In this document: positions 1 to 5,613 of the stretch, piece after piece
Numbering within the stretch: the first letter of the stretch is position 1
Layout: each line of letters begins with the position of its first letter
Assembly: GCA_002352125.1 (NCBI GenBank)
Contig: DEHU01000068.1
Span: 1 to 5,769, forward strand
Direction of reading: 5' to 3'
Source: Competibacteraceae bacterium UBA2792
GTDB taxonomy: Bacteria; Pseudomonadota; Gammaproteobacteria; Competibacterales; Competibacteraceae
DNA length: 5,769 nt
Notes under the pieces: generated by a model
Databases searched by the model: none
What the model was told of the DNA's origin: nothing
What the model saw: only the letters and a program-made list of their open reading frames with translations
Translations under genes and position numbers: made by a program

Positions 1-294
1 CTGGGCGATGATGTAGGGGATCAAGTCGGCAGTCGGGAAACGGCCGCCAGCCCACAGGCCGACCGAGACGGCGGGGTTCAGGTGGCAACCTGAAATATGA
101 CCGATGGCAAAAGCCATGGTCAGCACGGTCAAACCGAAGGCCAGCGACACGCCCACCAAAGCGATGCCAATGTTGAAAGTGCTGGAGCCTACGGAAGCCG
201 TATGCACGGCGGCCAGCACGGCGCTACCGCAACCTCCGAGTACCAGCCAGAGCGTACCGACGAATTCGGCAGCGAGACGATTGGTAAGCGGCAT
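1..294 (-). CDS. aqpZ: Aquaporin Z water channel, N-terminal part (gene continues off the left edge)
   Basis: This is the first 98 codons of a major intrinsic protein (MIP) family channel, which passes water across the inner membrane. The minus strand reads without a stop from ATG at 294-292 to the window edge. The translation begins [20 protein letters not shown] and closely tracks E. coli AqpZ from memory. Visible features are the first membrane helix (about residues 6-28, containing [10 protein letters not shown]), the second helix (about 42-63, [20 protein letters not shown]), the loop-B signature SGCHLNPAV with the first NPA pore motif at residues 73-75, and GLWAGGRFP just after. The loop between helices 1 and 2 is about 10 residues longer than in E. 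coli AqpZ. Full-length members are about 230 residues, so the second NPA half lies outside the window. A strong Shine-Dalgarno site precedes the ATG, so the start is well supported. The truncation is only the window boundary; no damage is seen. Confidence 0.95.
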   Translation of the reverse strand, partial: MPLTNRLAAEFVGTLWLVLGGCGSAVLAAVHTASVGSSTFNIGIALVGVSLAFGLTVLTMAFAIGHISGCHLNPAVSVGLWAGGRFPTADLIPYIIAQ

Positions 295-303
295 GTTGAA
301 ATT

Positions 304-309
304 CCTCCT
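304..309 (-). promoter_or_regulatory. Ribosome binding site of aqpZ
   Basis: The minus strand reads AGGAGG, a perfect Shine-Dalgarno core, 9 nt before the ATG at 294-292. It fixes the aqpZ start. I found no convincing -10/-35 pair for aqpZ upstream of it. Confidence 0.85.
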
Positions 310-372
310 GATTTTTTGCGATGAACCAAATTTTTACTGTGGACCCACACAATGGTGTAGCCTTTTTGTTGT

Positions 373-397
373 TCGCCTTGACTTGTACGAAAGGCGA
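373..397. repeat. Inverted repeat in the aqpZ / EF-hand gene divergent region
   Basis: TCGCCTT (373-379) and AAGGCGA (391-397) are perfect 7-bp arms around an 11-nt spacer. The site lies about 80 bp from aqpZ and 110 bp from the divergent gene, where an operator or leader hairpin is plausible. No T-tract follows on either strand, so it does not look like a terminator. A TTGACT hexamer (378-383) on the plus strand overlaps it, but I see no good -10 at the right distance. Its role is unproven. Confidence 0.4.
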
Positions 398-427
398 CAC
401 TGCTGGCGCTGTCCCGAGTTTGTCGAA

Positions 428-467
428 CGCACCCGGCACGGCGGGGAGGATAGCAGTCTCGGGTGCG
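428..467 (+). repeat. Inverted repeat (possible leader hairpin) before the EF-hand protein gene
   Basis: CGCACCCG (428-435) and CGGGTGCG (460-467) are perfect 8-bp complementary arms around a 24-nt loop. They end 28 nt before the ribosome binding site of the downstream gene. The sequence after the stem is AT-rich (473-494). CCCGAG (413-418) could pair instead with CTCGGG (458-463), so two mutually exclusive stems can be drawn. Whether this lies in the transcript depends on an unmapped promoter. Confidence 0.4.
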
Positions 468-495
468 GAAATCTTCTAATAATTTTTTACATATT

Positions 496-500
496 GAGGT
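496..500 (+). promoter_or_regulatory. Ribosome binding site that sets the start of the EF-hand membrane protein
   Basis: GAGGT lies 7 nt before ATG 508. This favours ATG 508 over an in-frame GTG at 463, which has no comparable site, would add 15 poorly characterised residues, and sits inside the 428-467 inverted repeat. Confidence 0.7.
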
Positions 501-507
501 ATTTCTG

Positions 508-2823
508 ATGGCGGATAACGAGAAAAATGTTAGCGGTGATTTACACAAATGGCGCTTTTTCCGCTCCGGCGGGTTCGATCAGGTTCGTCTGGAAAGCGGA
601 GCCGATCTGAGATCGCTGGGGCAACTCGATCCCAAGCTCTGGGCCGCGCTCAGTTGCCCGACCGGCGGTCTGGAAATCGACAGCAAAACGCTAGAACTGA
701 TCGATAGTGACGGCGATGGCCATATCCGCGTGCCCGAGATCGTCGCCGCCGTCGATTGGGTTACCGCCGTTCTCAAGAACCCGGACGATTTGACCAAAGG
801 CGCCGCCGTGCTGCCGTTGGCCGCTATCGACGACGGCGTGCCCGAAGGCGCCGAACTGCTGGCCTCGGCCCGGCAGATTCTGGTTAATCTCGGTAAGGAA
901 GAAGCAACGGCAATCACCGCCGAAGATACGGCCGATACCACCAAGATATTTGCCAGTACCCGGTTTAACGGCGATGGCATCGTCCCCGTTAGCGCTGCGG
1001 ACGATGCAGCGACTCAGACAGTGATCGAAGACATCATCGCCTGCGTTGGGTCGGAAGAGGACCGTAGCGGCGAGCCGGGCGTGTCGCAGGAGAAAATCGA
1101 CCAGTTTTTCGTTGAGGCTCAGGCGTATTCGGACTGGTGGCAGGAGGCGGAAGGCGATGCCGCCAACATTTTGCCGTTCGGCGAAGAAACCGAGGCGGCC
1201 GTGGCGGTCTTCGAGGCGGTCAAGGCCAAAGTGGACGACTATTTTATTCGCTGCCGGCTGGCCGCGTTCGATTCGCGCGCCGCCGAGCCGCTGAATCCCA
1301 CGCCGGAGGAATACGCGGCCCTCGCCAAGCAGAATCTTTCGCCCGTCGCGGAAGCGGTCGCTGCATTGCCGCTGGCGAAAATCGAGGCCGGTAAATCTCT
1401 GCCGCTCGAAAAGGGGCTCAGCCCCGCCTGGACTGCGCCGATGGCGGAATTTAGCGCGAAAGTCGTGCAGCCTCTGCTGGGCAATAAAACCGGCCTGGAT
1501 GCCGACGAATGGGCGGCGTTGTGCGTGATGTTTGCCGCCCACGAGGCTTGGCAAAGCAAAAAGAAAGGCGCTGCTGTCGAGGCGCTGGGAATCAAGCGGG
1601 TCCGCACCATTCTGGTGGGCGGCTACCGGGAAAAGCTGGCCGCGTTGGTGGAAAAGGACAAATCGCTCGCGGGTGCGGCCAACGCCATCAATTCGGTGGA
1701 CAGGTTGGTCCGCTATCATCGCGACCTGTTCCGGTTGCTGAGCAACTTCGTCTCGTTCCGCGATTTCTACACGCCAGGCCCCAAAGCCATTTTCCAGGTT
1801 GGCACGCTGTATCTCGACGGGCGGAGCTGCGAGCTGTGCTTGCGGATCGAGGATATCGGCAAGCACAGCGGACTGGCGCATCTTAGCGGAACCTATCTGG
1901 CTTACTGCGATTGCCGGCGCCAGGGCGGCGCCGAAAAAATGACCATCGTGGCCGCCTTCACCAGCGGCGATGCGGATAACCTGATGGTCGGTCGCAACGG
2001 GGTGTTTTTCGATCAGCGCGGTCAGGATTGGGATGCCACCATCGTCAAGATCGTCGAGCATCCGATCAGCGTCCGCCAAGCGTTCTGGTATCCCTACAAG
2101 CGCATCGGCAAGATGATCGGGGAACAGATCGAGAAAATGGCCGCTGCCCGCGAAAAAGCGGTTCACGACCAAGCCGCGGCGGGAGTTGCGGATGCCGCGC
2201 AAAAAGCGGAAGCGGGCAAGGCTCCAGCAGCGGCGCCGTTCGATGTCGGCAAGTTTGCCGGTATCTTCGCGGCTATCGGCTTGGCTGTCGGCGCCATCGG
2301 TACCGTTATCGCCTCGGTGGTGACCGGGTTCCTCGGCCTGAAGGCGTGGCAGATGCCGCTCGCCATCGTTGGTCTGATCTTGCTGATCTCCGGTCCTTCC
2401 GTGGTGATCGCTTATCTCAAGCTTCGCAAGCGCAATTTGGCGCCTCTGCTCGATGCCAACGGCTGGGCGATCAACACCCGGGCCATCATCAACATCCCGT
2501 TTGGAACCTCGCTCACTCGTTTAGCGGCGCTGCCGCCCGGATCGCAACGTTCGTTCACCGATCCCTTCGCCGAGAAGAAGACGCCCTGGAAATTCTACTT
2601 GTTCCTGTTGTTGTTAATCGGCGGCATCGCTTTCCTCTGGCGCGAGGGCTATCTCCAGGAGTGGTTGGAGCAGTTCCGGGCCAAAGATAGCGCCCCGGTA
2701 TCCGCGCCGGCTACTCCTACGGCTACGCCACCGGCTGCACCACCGGCTGCACCACCGGCTACTCCTACGGCTGCACCACCGGCTGCACCACCGGCTGCAC
2801 CACCGGCTGCACCGAACAAATAA
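508..2823 (+). CDS. Uncharacterised EF-hand membrane protein with a Pro/Ala-rich C-terminal tail
   Basis: The protein has 771 residues and I do not recognise a named family; similar large EF-hand hypotheticals probably occur in other proteobacteria. Residues 66-77 (DSDGDGHIRVPE) form a canonical EF-hand loop, with Asp at loop positions 1, 3 and 5, Gly at 6, Ile at 8 and Glu at 12, so calcium binding is likely. RFNGDGIVPVSAADD (152-166) resembles a degenerate second loop. Residues about 170-430 look soluble and helical. A central cluster, C441-x2-C444, H453, H458 and C467-x-C469, could bind a metal. The C-terminal part has three likely membrane segments: about 583-611, 616-637 and 696-711. The protein then ends in a PPAA-type tail of about 40 residues. 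No signal peptide is seen, so the large N-terminal part is probably cytoplasmic; with three crossings the tail would be periplasmic (inference). The start at ATG 508 is supported by GAGGT at 496-500. The gene stands alone, divergent from aqpZ and convergent with the kinase. Function is unknown; calcium sensing at the membrane is only a hypothesis. Confidence 0.9.
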   Translation: MADNEKNVSGDLHKWRFFRSGGFDQVRLESGADLRSLGQLDPKLWAALSCPTGGLEIDSKTLELIDSDGDGHIRVPEIVAAVDWVTAVLKNPDDLTKGAAVLPLAAIDDGVPEGAELLASARQILVNLGKEEATAITAEDTADTTKIFASTRFNGDGIVPVSAADDAATQTVIEDIIACVGSEEDRSGEPGVSQEKIDQFFVEAQAYSDWWQEAEGDAANILPFGEETEAAVAVFEAVKAKVDDYFIRCRLAAFDSRAAEPLNPTPEEYAALAKQNLSPVAEAVAALPLAKIEAGKSLPLEKGLSPAWTAPMAEFSAKVVQPLLGNKTGLDADEWAALCVMFAAHEAWQSKKKGAAVEALGIKRVRTILVGGYREKLAALVEKDKSLAGAANAINSVDRLVRYHRDLFRLLSNFVSFRDFYTPGPKAIFQVGTLYLDGRSCELCLRIEDIGKHSGLAHLSGTYLAYCDCRRQGGAEKMTIVAAFTSGDADNLMVGRNGVFFDQRGQDWDATIVKIVEHPISVRQAFWYPYKRIGKMIGEQIEKMAAAREKAVHDQAAAGVADAAQKAEAGKAPAAAPFDVGKFAGIFAAIGLAVGAIGTVIASVVTGFLGLKAWQMPLAIVGLILLISGPSVVIAYLKLRKRNLAPLLDANGWAINTRAIINIPFGTSLTRLAALPPGSQRSFTDPFAEKKTPWKFYLFLLLLIGGIAFLWREGYLQEWLEQFRAKDSAPVSAPATPTATPPAAPPAAPPATPTAAPPAAPPAAPPAAPNK
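2704..2811 (+). repeat. Nine 12-bp tandem units encoding the PPAA tail
   Basis: The unit CCACCGGCTGCA encodes Pro-Pro-Ala-Ala. Five copies are identical: 2728-2739, 2740-2751, 2776-2787, 2788-2799 and 2800-2811. Four are variants: 2704-2715, 2716-2727, 2752-2763 and 2764-2775. An 18-bp stretch beginning CCGGCTACTCC occurs at 2707 and again at 2755, so a 48-bp (four-unit) block also appears to have been duplicated. The unit is a multiple of three, so gain or loss of copies changes tail length without breaking the frame. The array ends three codons before the stop. Confidence 0.9.
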
Positions 2824-2851
2824 ACGGCGGCGGAAACGATATCGCTCGCGG

Positions 2852-2881
2852 GGTTGCGGCGGTGTTAGGCTGGCCGCAACC
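2852..2881. terminator. Hairpin between convergent genes, possible bidirectional terminator
   Basis: GGTTGCGGC (2852-2860) and GCCGCAACC (2873-2881) form a perfect 9-bp GC-rich stem with a 12-nt loop. It lies 29 bp after the EF-hand gene stop and 43 bp after the kinase stop on the other strand. No U-tract follows on either strand, so intrinsic termination is uncertain; it may instead act as a 3'-end stabilising structure or work with Rho. Confidence 0.5.
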
Positions 2882-2923
2882 TCGAACGTGCTCCCGTGGA
2901 GGAGAGCGTTGCGAAGCCGCTTT

Positions 2924-4822
2924 TCAGGCGCTGCCGCGCGAACCGAGCAGCGCGCGCAGCCTGTTTCCGAGTTCGGCTTTCCGGTAAGGTTTGGCCAGTA
3001 TGTCCACCCCGTCGGTCGATTGATCTTTGTCGATCAAGGGGTGTGCGGTGTAGCCCGAAGTGAGCAACACGCGCAATCCGGGGTAGCGCCGTTGCGCTAT
3101 AGCGGCCAGTTTGATCCCGTCCATTTCGCCCGGCAGGATGATGTCGGTAAACAACAAAGCGATCTGGGGAATCGTCTCCAGTACCCGCAACGCCGTCGCG
3201 GCATCGCCCGCTTGCAACGGATCGTATCCCAGGCTCCGCAAGGCGTTGACGGCGAACAGGCGGACTTCGGGATCGTCTTCGACCACCAAGATGATTTCGC
3301 CCGAGCCCCGAATAGGGGTGTCGGCGGCGCGCGGTTTCGGCAGCTCGTGCGTCGGAGTTTGGATTGGGGGCAGATACAGGCGGATCGTCGTACCTTGGCC
3401 GAACTTGCTGTCGATGGCGATGTGACCGCCGGACTGCTTGACCAGGCCGTAAACCATGCTAAGTCCCAAGCCGCTGCCCTTGTTGGCCTCCTTGGTCGTG
3501 AAGAACGGCTCGAAGACGCGTTCCTGTACTTCGGGCGTCATGCCCAAGCCGGTGTCGCCGACCACCAGCATGACGTATGGACCGGGCCGTCCCTCGATCT
3601 GCAAGGCGGCATCTTCCTCGACCAGGACATTGGCGGTTTCCAGCTTGAGCCTGCCGCCTTGCGGCATGGCGTCGCGAGCGTTGATCACCAGATTGAGGAG
3701 AGCGCTTTCTAGCTCGTCCGGATCGATCAGCGTCGGGCGTAGATCGGTGGCCAGCACCGTGTCGATTCGAATGGTGGCGCCCAGCGTGCGCCGCATCAAA
3801 TCCAGCATCCCGAGCACCAGCTTGTTCAGGTTGGTCGGTTGCGCCAGCAGGGGTTGGCGGCGCGAAAACACCAGCAACCGCCGGGTTAGGTTGGCGCCCC
3901 GATCCACGGCCCTCAAGGCTTGCTGCGCGAGTTCGTGCAACCGGGGCTGATCCGTCAACTGCTCGTGCAGGAGTTCCAGGTTGCCCATGATGATCGACAG
4001 CAGGTTGTTGAAATCGTGGGCGATGCCGTCGGTGAGCTGGCCGATTGCCTGCATTTTTTGCCCTTGGCGAAGCTGTGTTTCGGCCCGTTTACGACGGGTG
4101 ACATCGCGAGCGACCACGATGGTGGCAGATTTGGCGGTATACCGCTGCAGATCGGGTGGATCGAACAGATTCCCTTGGGCTCGGGGGATCGTGGTGGGCG
4201 ATTGATCGGCGAACCGCACGTCCAAAGGCGCGATGCGCGATTCGAACCAGCGTAGTCCCGAAGCGGTCGGGAGCTCGTATTCGGCGATCTGGGTTTGCTG
4301 GGTTCTCAAGGCGCGGTGAATGACGTCGAGAAGCGATTTTGCCCTTTCCGGCGAATGGACCTCGCTCAGAAATTTCCCTCTGATCGGAGCGTTGCGGATC
4401 GCGGCTAAATCTCGGCCTGGCGCCAGGATTTCGCGATAGCAGCCATCTTCGTCGATCACGAGCACGAGGTCGGGAATCGCTCTGGTCATGGCGCGCAACC
4501 GGGCTTCGCTTTCTTGCCAGGCGTACTCGGTTTGATTGCGTTCCGCTATTTCTTGCGAGAGGGAATCGCTGGTGGCCAGCAGTTCTGCGGTACGTTCGAG
4601 GATCCTGCGTTCGAGCGAGATGATGGCTTCGCGCAATTCGGCCTGTGCTTGCATCATCGAGGCGCGCATGATGTTGATCGCGTGCGCCAATTTATCGATC
4701 TCGTCGTGACCGGTGACGGGAACGTCTTCGTTTTGGCATCCGGTCGCCATGAGATGGGTCGCTTCCGCCAGGGCGGCGATCCGTCGAGCTAGCACTTCGG
4801 CATCGGTTTTTTGATCGGGCAT
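2924..4822 (-). CDS. Soluble hybrid sensor histidine kinase (HAMP-like, PAS, HisKA, HATPase, receiver)
   Basis: This 632-residue kinase should autophosphorylate and pass phosphate to its own C-terminal receiver. Domains in order: a HAMP-like segment (about 11-60, with DEIDKLAHAINIM at 40-52); a coiled coil (about 60-105); a PAS domain (about 107-242) ending in VVARDVTRRKRAE; HisKA with the H-box GIAHDFNNLL and phospho-acceptor His269; HATPase_c with N-box N381, DTGLGM at 423-428, FEPFFTTK at 437-444 and GSGLGLS at 449-455; and a receiver domain (about 509-626) with D516/D517, acceptor D560, T588 and K611. All catalytic residues seem intact. There is no membrane segment, so it is predicted cytoplasmic even though HAMP domains normally follow one. 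The PAS domain carries an extra stretch at about 201-233 before its last strand. Neither ATG 4822 nor the in-frame TTG 4831 has a clear Shine-Dalgarno site; I chose the ATG. The gene lies 105 bp downstream of a receiver-only regulator on the same strand, probably in the same operon. The ligand is unknown. Confidence 0.93.
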   Translation of the reverse strand: MPDQKTDAEVLARRIAALAEATHLMATGCQNEDVPVTGHDEIDKLAHAINIMRASMMQAQAELREAIISLERRILERTAELLATSDSLSQEIAERNQTEYAWQESEARLRAMTRAIPDLVLVIDEDGCYREILAPGRDLAAIRNAPIRGKFLSEVHSPERAKSLLDVIHRALRTQQTQIAEYELPTASGLRWFESRIAPLDVRFADQSPTTIPRAQGNLFDPPDLQRYTAKSATIVVARDVTRRKRAETQLRQGQKMQAIGQLTDGIAHDFNNLLSIIMGNLELLHEQLTDQPRLHELAQQALRAVDRGANLTRRLLVFSRRQPLLAQPTNLNKLVLGMLDLMRRTLGATIRIDTVLATDLRPTLIDPDELESALLNLVINARDAMPQGGRLKLETANVLVEEDAALQIEGRPGPYVMLVVGDTGLGMTPEVQERVFEPFFTTKEANKGSGLGLSMVYGLVKQSGGHIAIDSKFGQGTTIRLYLPPIQTPTHELPKPRAADTPIRGSGEIILVVEDDPEVRLFAVNALRSLGYDPLQAGDAATALRVLETIPQIALLFTDIILPGEMDGIKLAAIAQRRYPGLRVLLTSGYTAHPLIDKDQSTDGVDILAKPYRKAELGNRLRALLGSRGSA

Positions 4823-4927
4823 GAGCGACAACCGGTGGTATCGTCGAGATCGTCTAGGTGAGGTTCCCGGATCGCTGCGGTGTGGATGCCGCGCTTCGTT
4901 CCTTTTGCTCCGGGGTCGCCGACTGCT

Positions 4928-5308
4928 TCATTCGTGGTTCTCGCGGCCGAGGGCCGAGCGCAGTCGAGCGAGGTCGATGGGTTTGACCAGCGTGCTGACC
5001 GCGTTCAACCCCTTGAATTCGGCTAGGGTTCTGGCGTCTTGGGCATAGTCGGGACTGAAGCCTGTAACGATGATTAAATCGTCTGCGTAGCCCTGTTGCA
5101 ACAACCAAAGCAGCAATTCGTTGCCATCGATCTCGGGTATGACCATATCGAGGATAATCGTGGTCGGCCGGAAGTCGGTATAGTATTGCTGAAAAGCGTG
5201 GGCGCTGGTGGTCACCGCCACTTCGTAACCGAGATCGAGAGCGACGCGGCGAACGAACTCGCCAAAGCTTGGCTCGTCATCGACAATCAATAGACGTTTG
5301 GCGTTCAT
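4928..5308 (-). CDS. Single-domain (receiver-only) response regulator
   Basis: This 126-residue protein is almost entirely one CheY-like receiver domain. It has the acidic pair D10/D11 in LLIVDDEP, acceptor Asp54 in IILDMVIPEIDG, Thr82 in LIIVTGF and Lys109-Pro110 in TLVKPID. No DNA-binding or enzymatic output domain follows, so it probably acts by protein contact or as a phosphorelay intermediate, most simply with the hybrid kinase just downstream (inference). ATG at 5308-5306 is preceded by a good ribosome binding site. The open frame continues upstream to about 5401, but those residues do not resemble receiver sequence. The stop (TGA, 4930-4928) is in the same frame as the kinase. The upstream region carries a candidate promoter and a palindrome. 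Confidence 0.93.
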   Translation of the reverse strand: MNAKRLLIVDDEPSFGEFVRRVALDLGYEVAVTTSAHAFQQYYTDFRPTTIILDMVIPEIDGNELLLWLLQQGYADDLIIVTGFSPDYAQDARTLAEFKGLNAVSTLVKPIDLARLRSALGRENHE

Positions 5309-5318
5309 GCAGATATAT

Positions 5319-5325
5319 CCCTCCC
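5319..5325 (-). promoter_or_regulatory. Ribosome binding site of the response regulator
   Basis: The minus strand reads GGGAGGG, 10 nt before ATG 5308. It supports this start, which places the receiver-fold beginning (RLLIVDDEP) at the N-terminus as is usual for the family. Confidence 0.7.
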
Positions 5326-5372
5326 GGCGTATTGGTTGCGCGCGGCGACATCGCAGGCAGCATCGCAGTCCT

Positions 5373-5389
5373 ATTGTGCGCTGCACAAT
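5373..5389. promoter_or_regulatory. Perfect 17-bp palindrome, likely operator
   Basis: ATTGTGCGCTGCACAAT has 7-bp arms (5373-5379 and 5383-5389) around a 3-bp centre. It sits inside the candidate promoter of the response regulator, about 65 bp before its ATG. The size and symmetry are typical of a dimeric helix-turn-helix regulator site, and its position suggests repression. The short loop is also compatible with an RNA hairpin if transcription starts upstream. The cognate regulator is not in the window. Confidence 0.5.
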
Positions 5390-5417
5390 TATCGAACTCA
5401 ATGAACCGGTCTTGCAA
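5373..5417 (-). promoter_or_regulatory. Candidate sigma-70 promoter for the regulator-kinase pair
   Basis: Two overlapping options are visible on the minus strand. Option A is TTGAGT (5401-5396), a 17-bp spacer and CACAAT (5378-5373); each hexamer matches 4 of 6 consensus bases. Option B is TTGCAA (5417-5412), an 18-bp spacer and GATAAT (5393-5388), with 4 of 6 and 5 of 6 matches. Both give a leader of roughly 55-75 nt before the regulator ATG. The perfect palindrome at 5373-5389 overlaps the -10/spacer of A or the start site of B. Confidence 0.4.
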
Positions 5418-5562
5418 GCGTGTCGTTGTTTCGACGGCTCATGAATGGTTTAGATGATTTTTATCGGGCGAATTAGGCGAATTTCGAAAGGATGTGCTTC
5501 GTTCCGGACATCGCCGACCGCCGGCGTGGCGCGCTGGACGGTTCGAAAGATAGCCTAGAACG
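5402..5562. other. Non-coding stretch between the divergent regulator and riboswitch units
   Basis: Together with flanking elements, positions 5309-5769 contain no gene I can support on either strand. Inside this part I see only small repeats: GGCGAATT twice at a 9-bp period (5467-5474 and 5476-5483), and TTCGAAAG twice (5483-5490 and 5542-5549). These could be regulator half-sites, but they are short enough to occur by chance. Confidence 0.4.
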
Positions 5563-5572
5563 AGCGACGACG

Positions 5573-5602
5573 TTGACGCCGTCGCTGGTCGGGCGTTAGC
5601 AT
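5573..5602 (+). promoter_or_regulatory. Candidate promoter for the cobalamin riboswitch transcript
   Basis: TTGACG (5573-5578, 5 of 6 consensus) is followed by an 18-bp spacer and TAGCAT (5597-5602, 4 of 6). The predicted start, near 5609, falls just before the riboswitch aptamer, which is where one expects it. An imperfect 24-bp palindrome (5563-5586) covers the -35. Confidence 0.4.
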
Positions 5603-5613
5603 CGCTACGCTAG

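Noticed and set aside
463..507. GTG 463 as an alternative start for the EF-hand protein.
   Set aside because: It lacks a ribosome binding site and lies within an inverted repeat; ATG 508 has GAGGT at a 7-nt spacing.
104..508. A plus-strand open frame running across the start of aqpZ and the intergenic region.
   Set aside because: It is antisense to clear aquaporin sequence and reaches the intergenic region without any protein signature.
691..2202. A long open frame (503 codons) on the minus strand, antisense to the EF-hand protein.
   Set aside because: It mirrors the codon bias of the plus-strand gene, shows no recognisable domain, and the plus-strand product has an EF-hand, membrane segments and a good ribosome binding site.
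2704..2811. Tandem repeats considered as a CRISPR array.
   Set aside because: The units are 12 bp, directly adjacent without spacers, and in frame within a gene.
2888..3712. A 274-codon plus-strand open frame antisense to the kinase.
   Set aside because: It covers the highly conserved receiver and ATPase motifs of the kinase on the other strand; its own product is low in recognisable structure.
4854..5108. A minus-strand 84-codon frame overlapping the end of the response regulator.
   Set aside because: It is out of frame with a confidently identified receiver domain, has no ribosome binding site and encodes an Arg/Ser-rich product.
5373..5389. Palindrome considered as an NtrC/NifA-type sigma-54 enhancer site.
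   Set aside because: The spacing between half-sites does not match those consensus forms and no -24/-12 element was seen near it.
5309..5401. N-terminal extension of the response regulator to the upstream in-frame start.
   Set aside because: The extra residues do not belong to the receiver fold, and the extension would run through the candidate promoter and palindrome; ATG 5308 has a good ribosome binding site.
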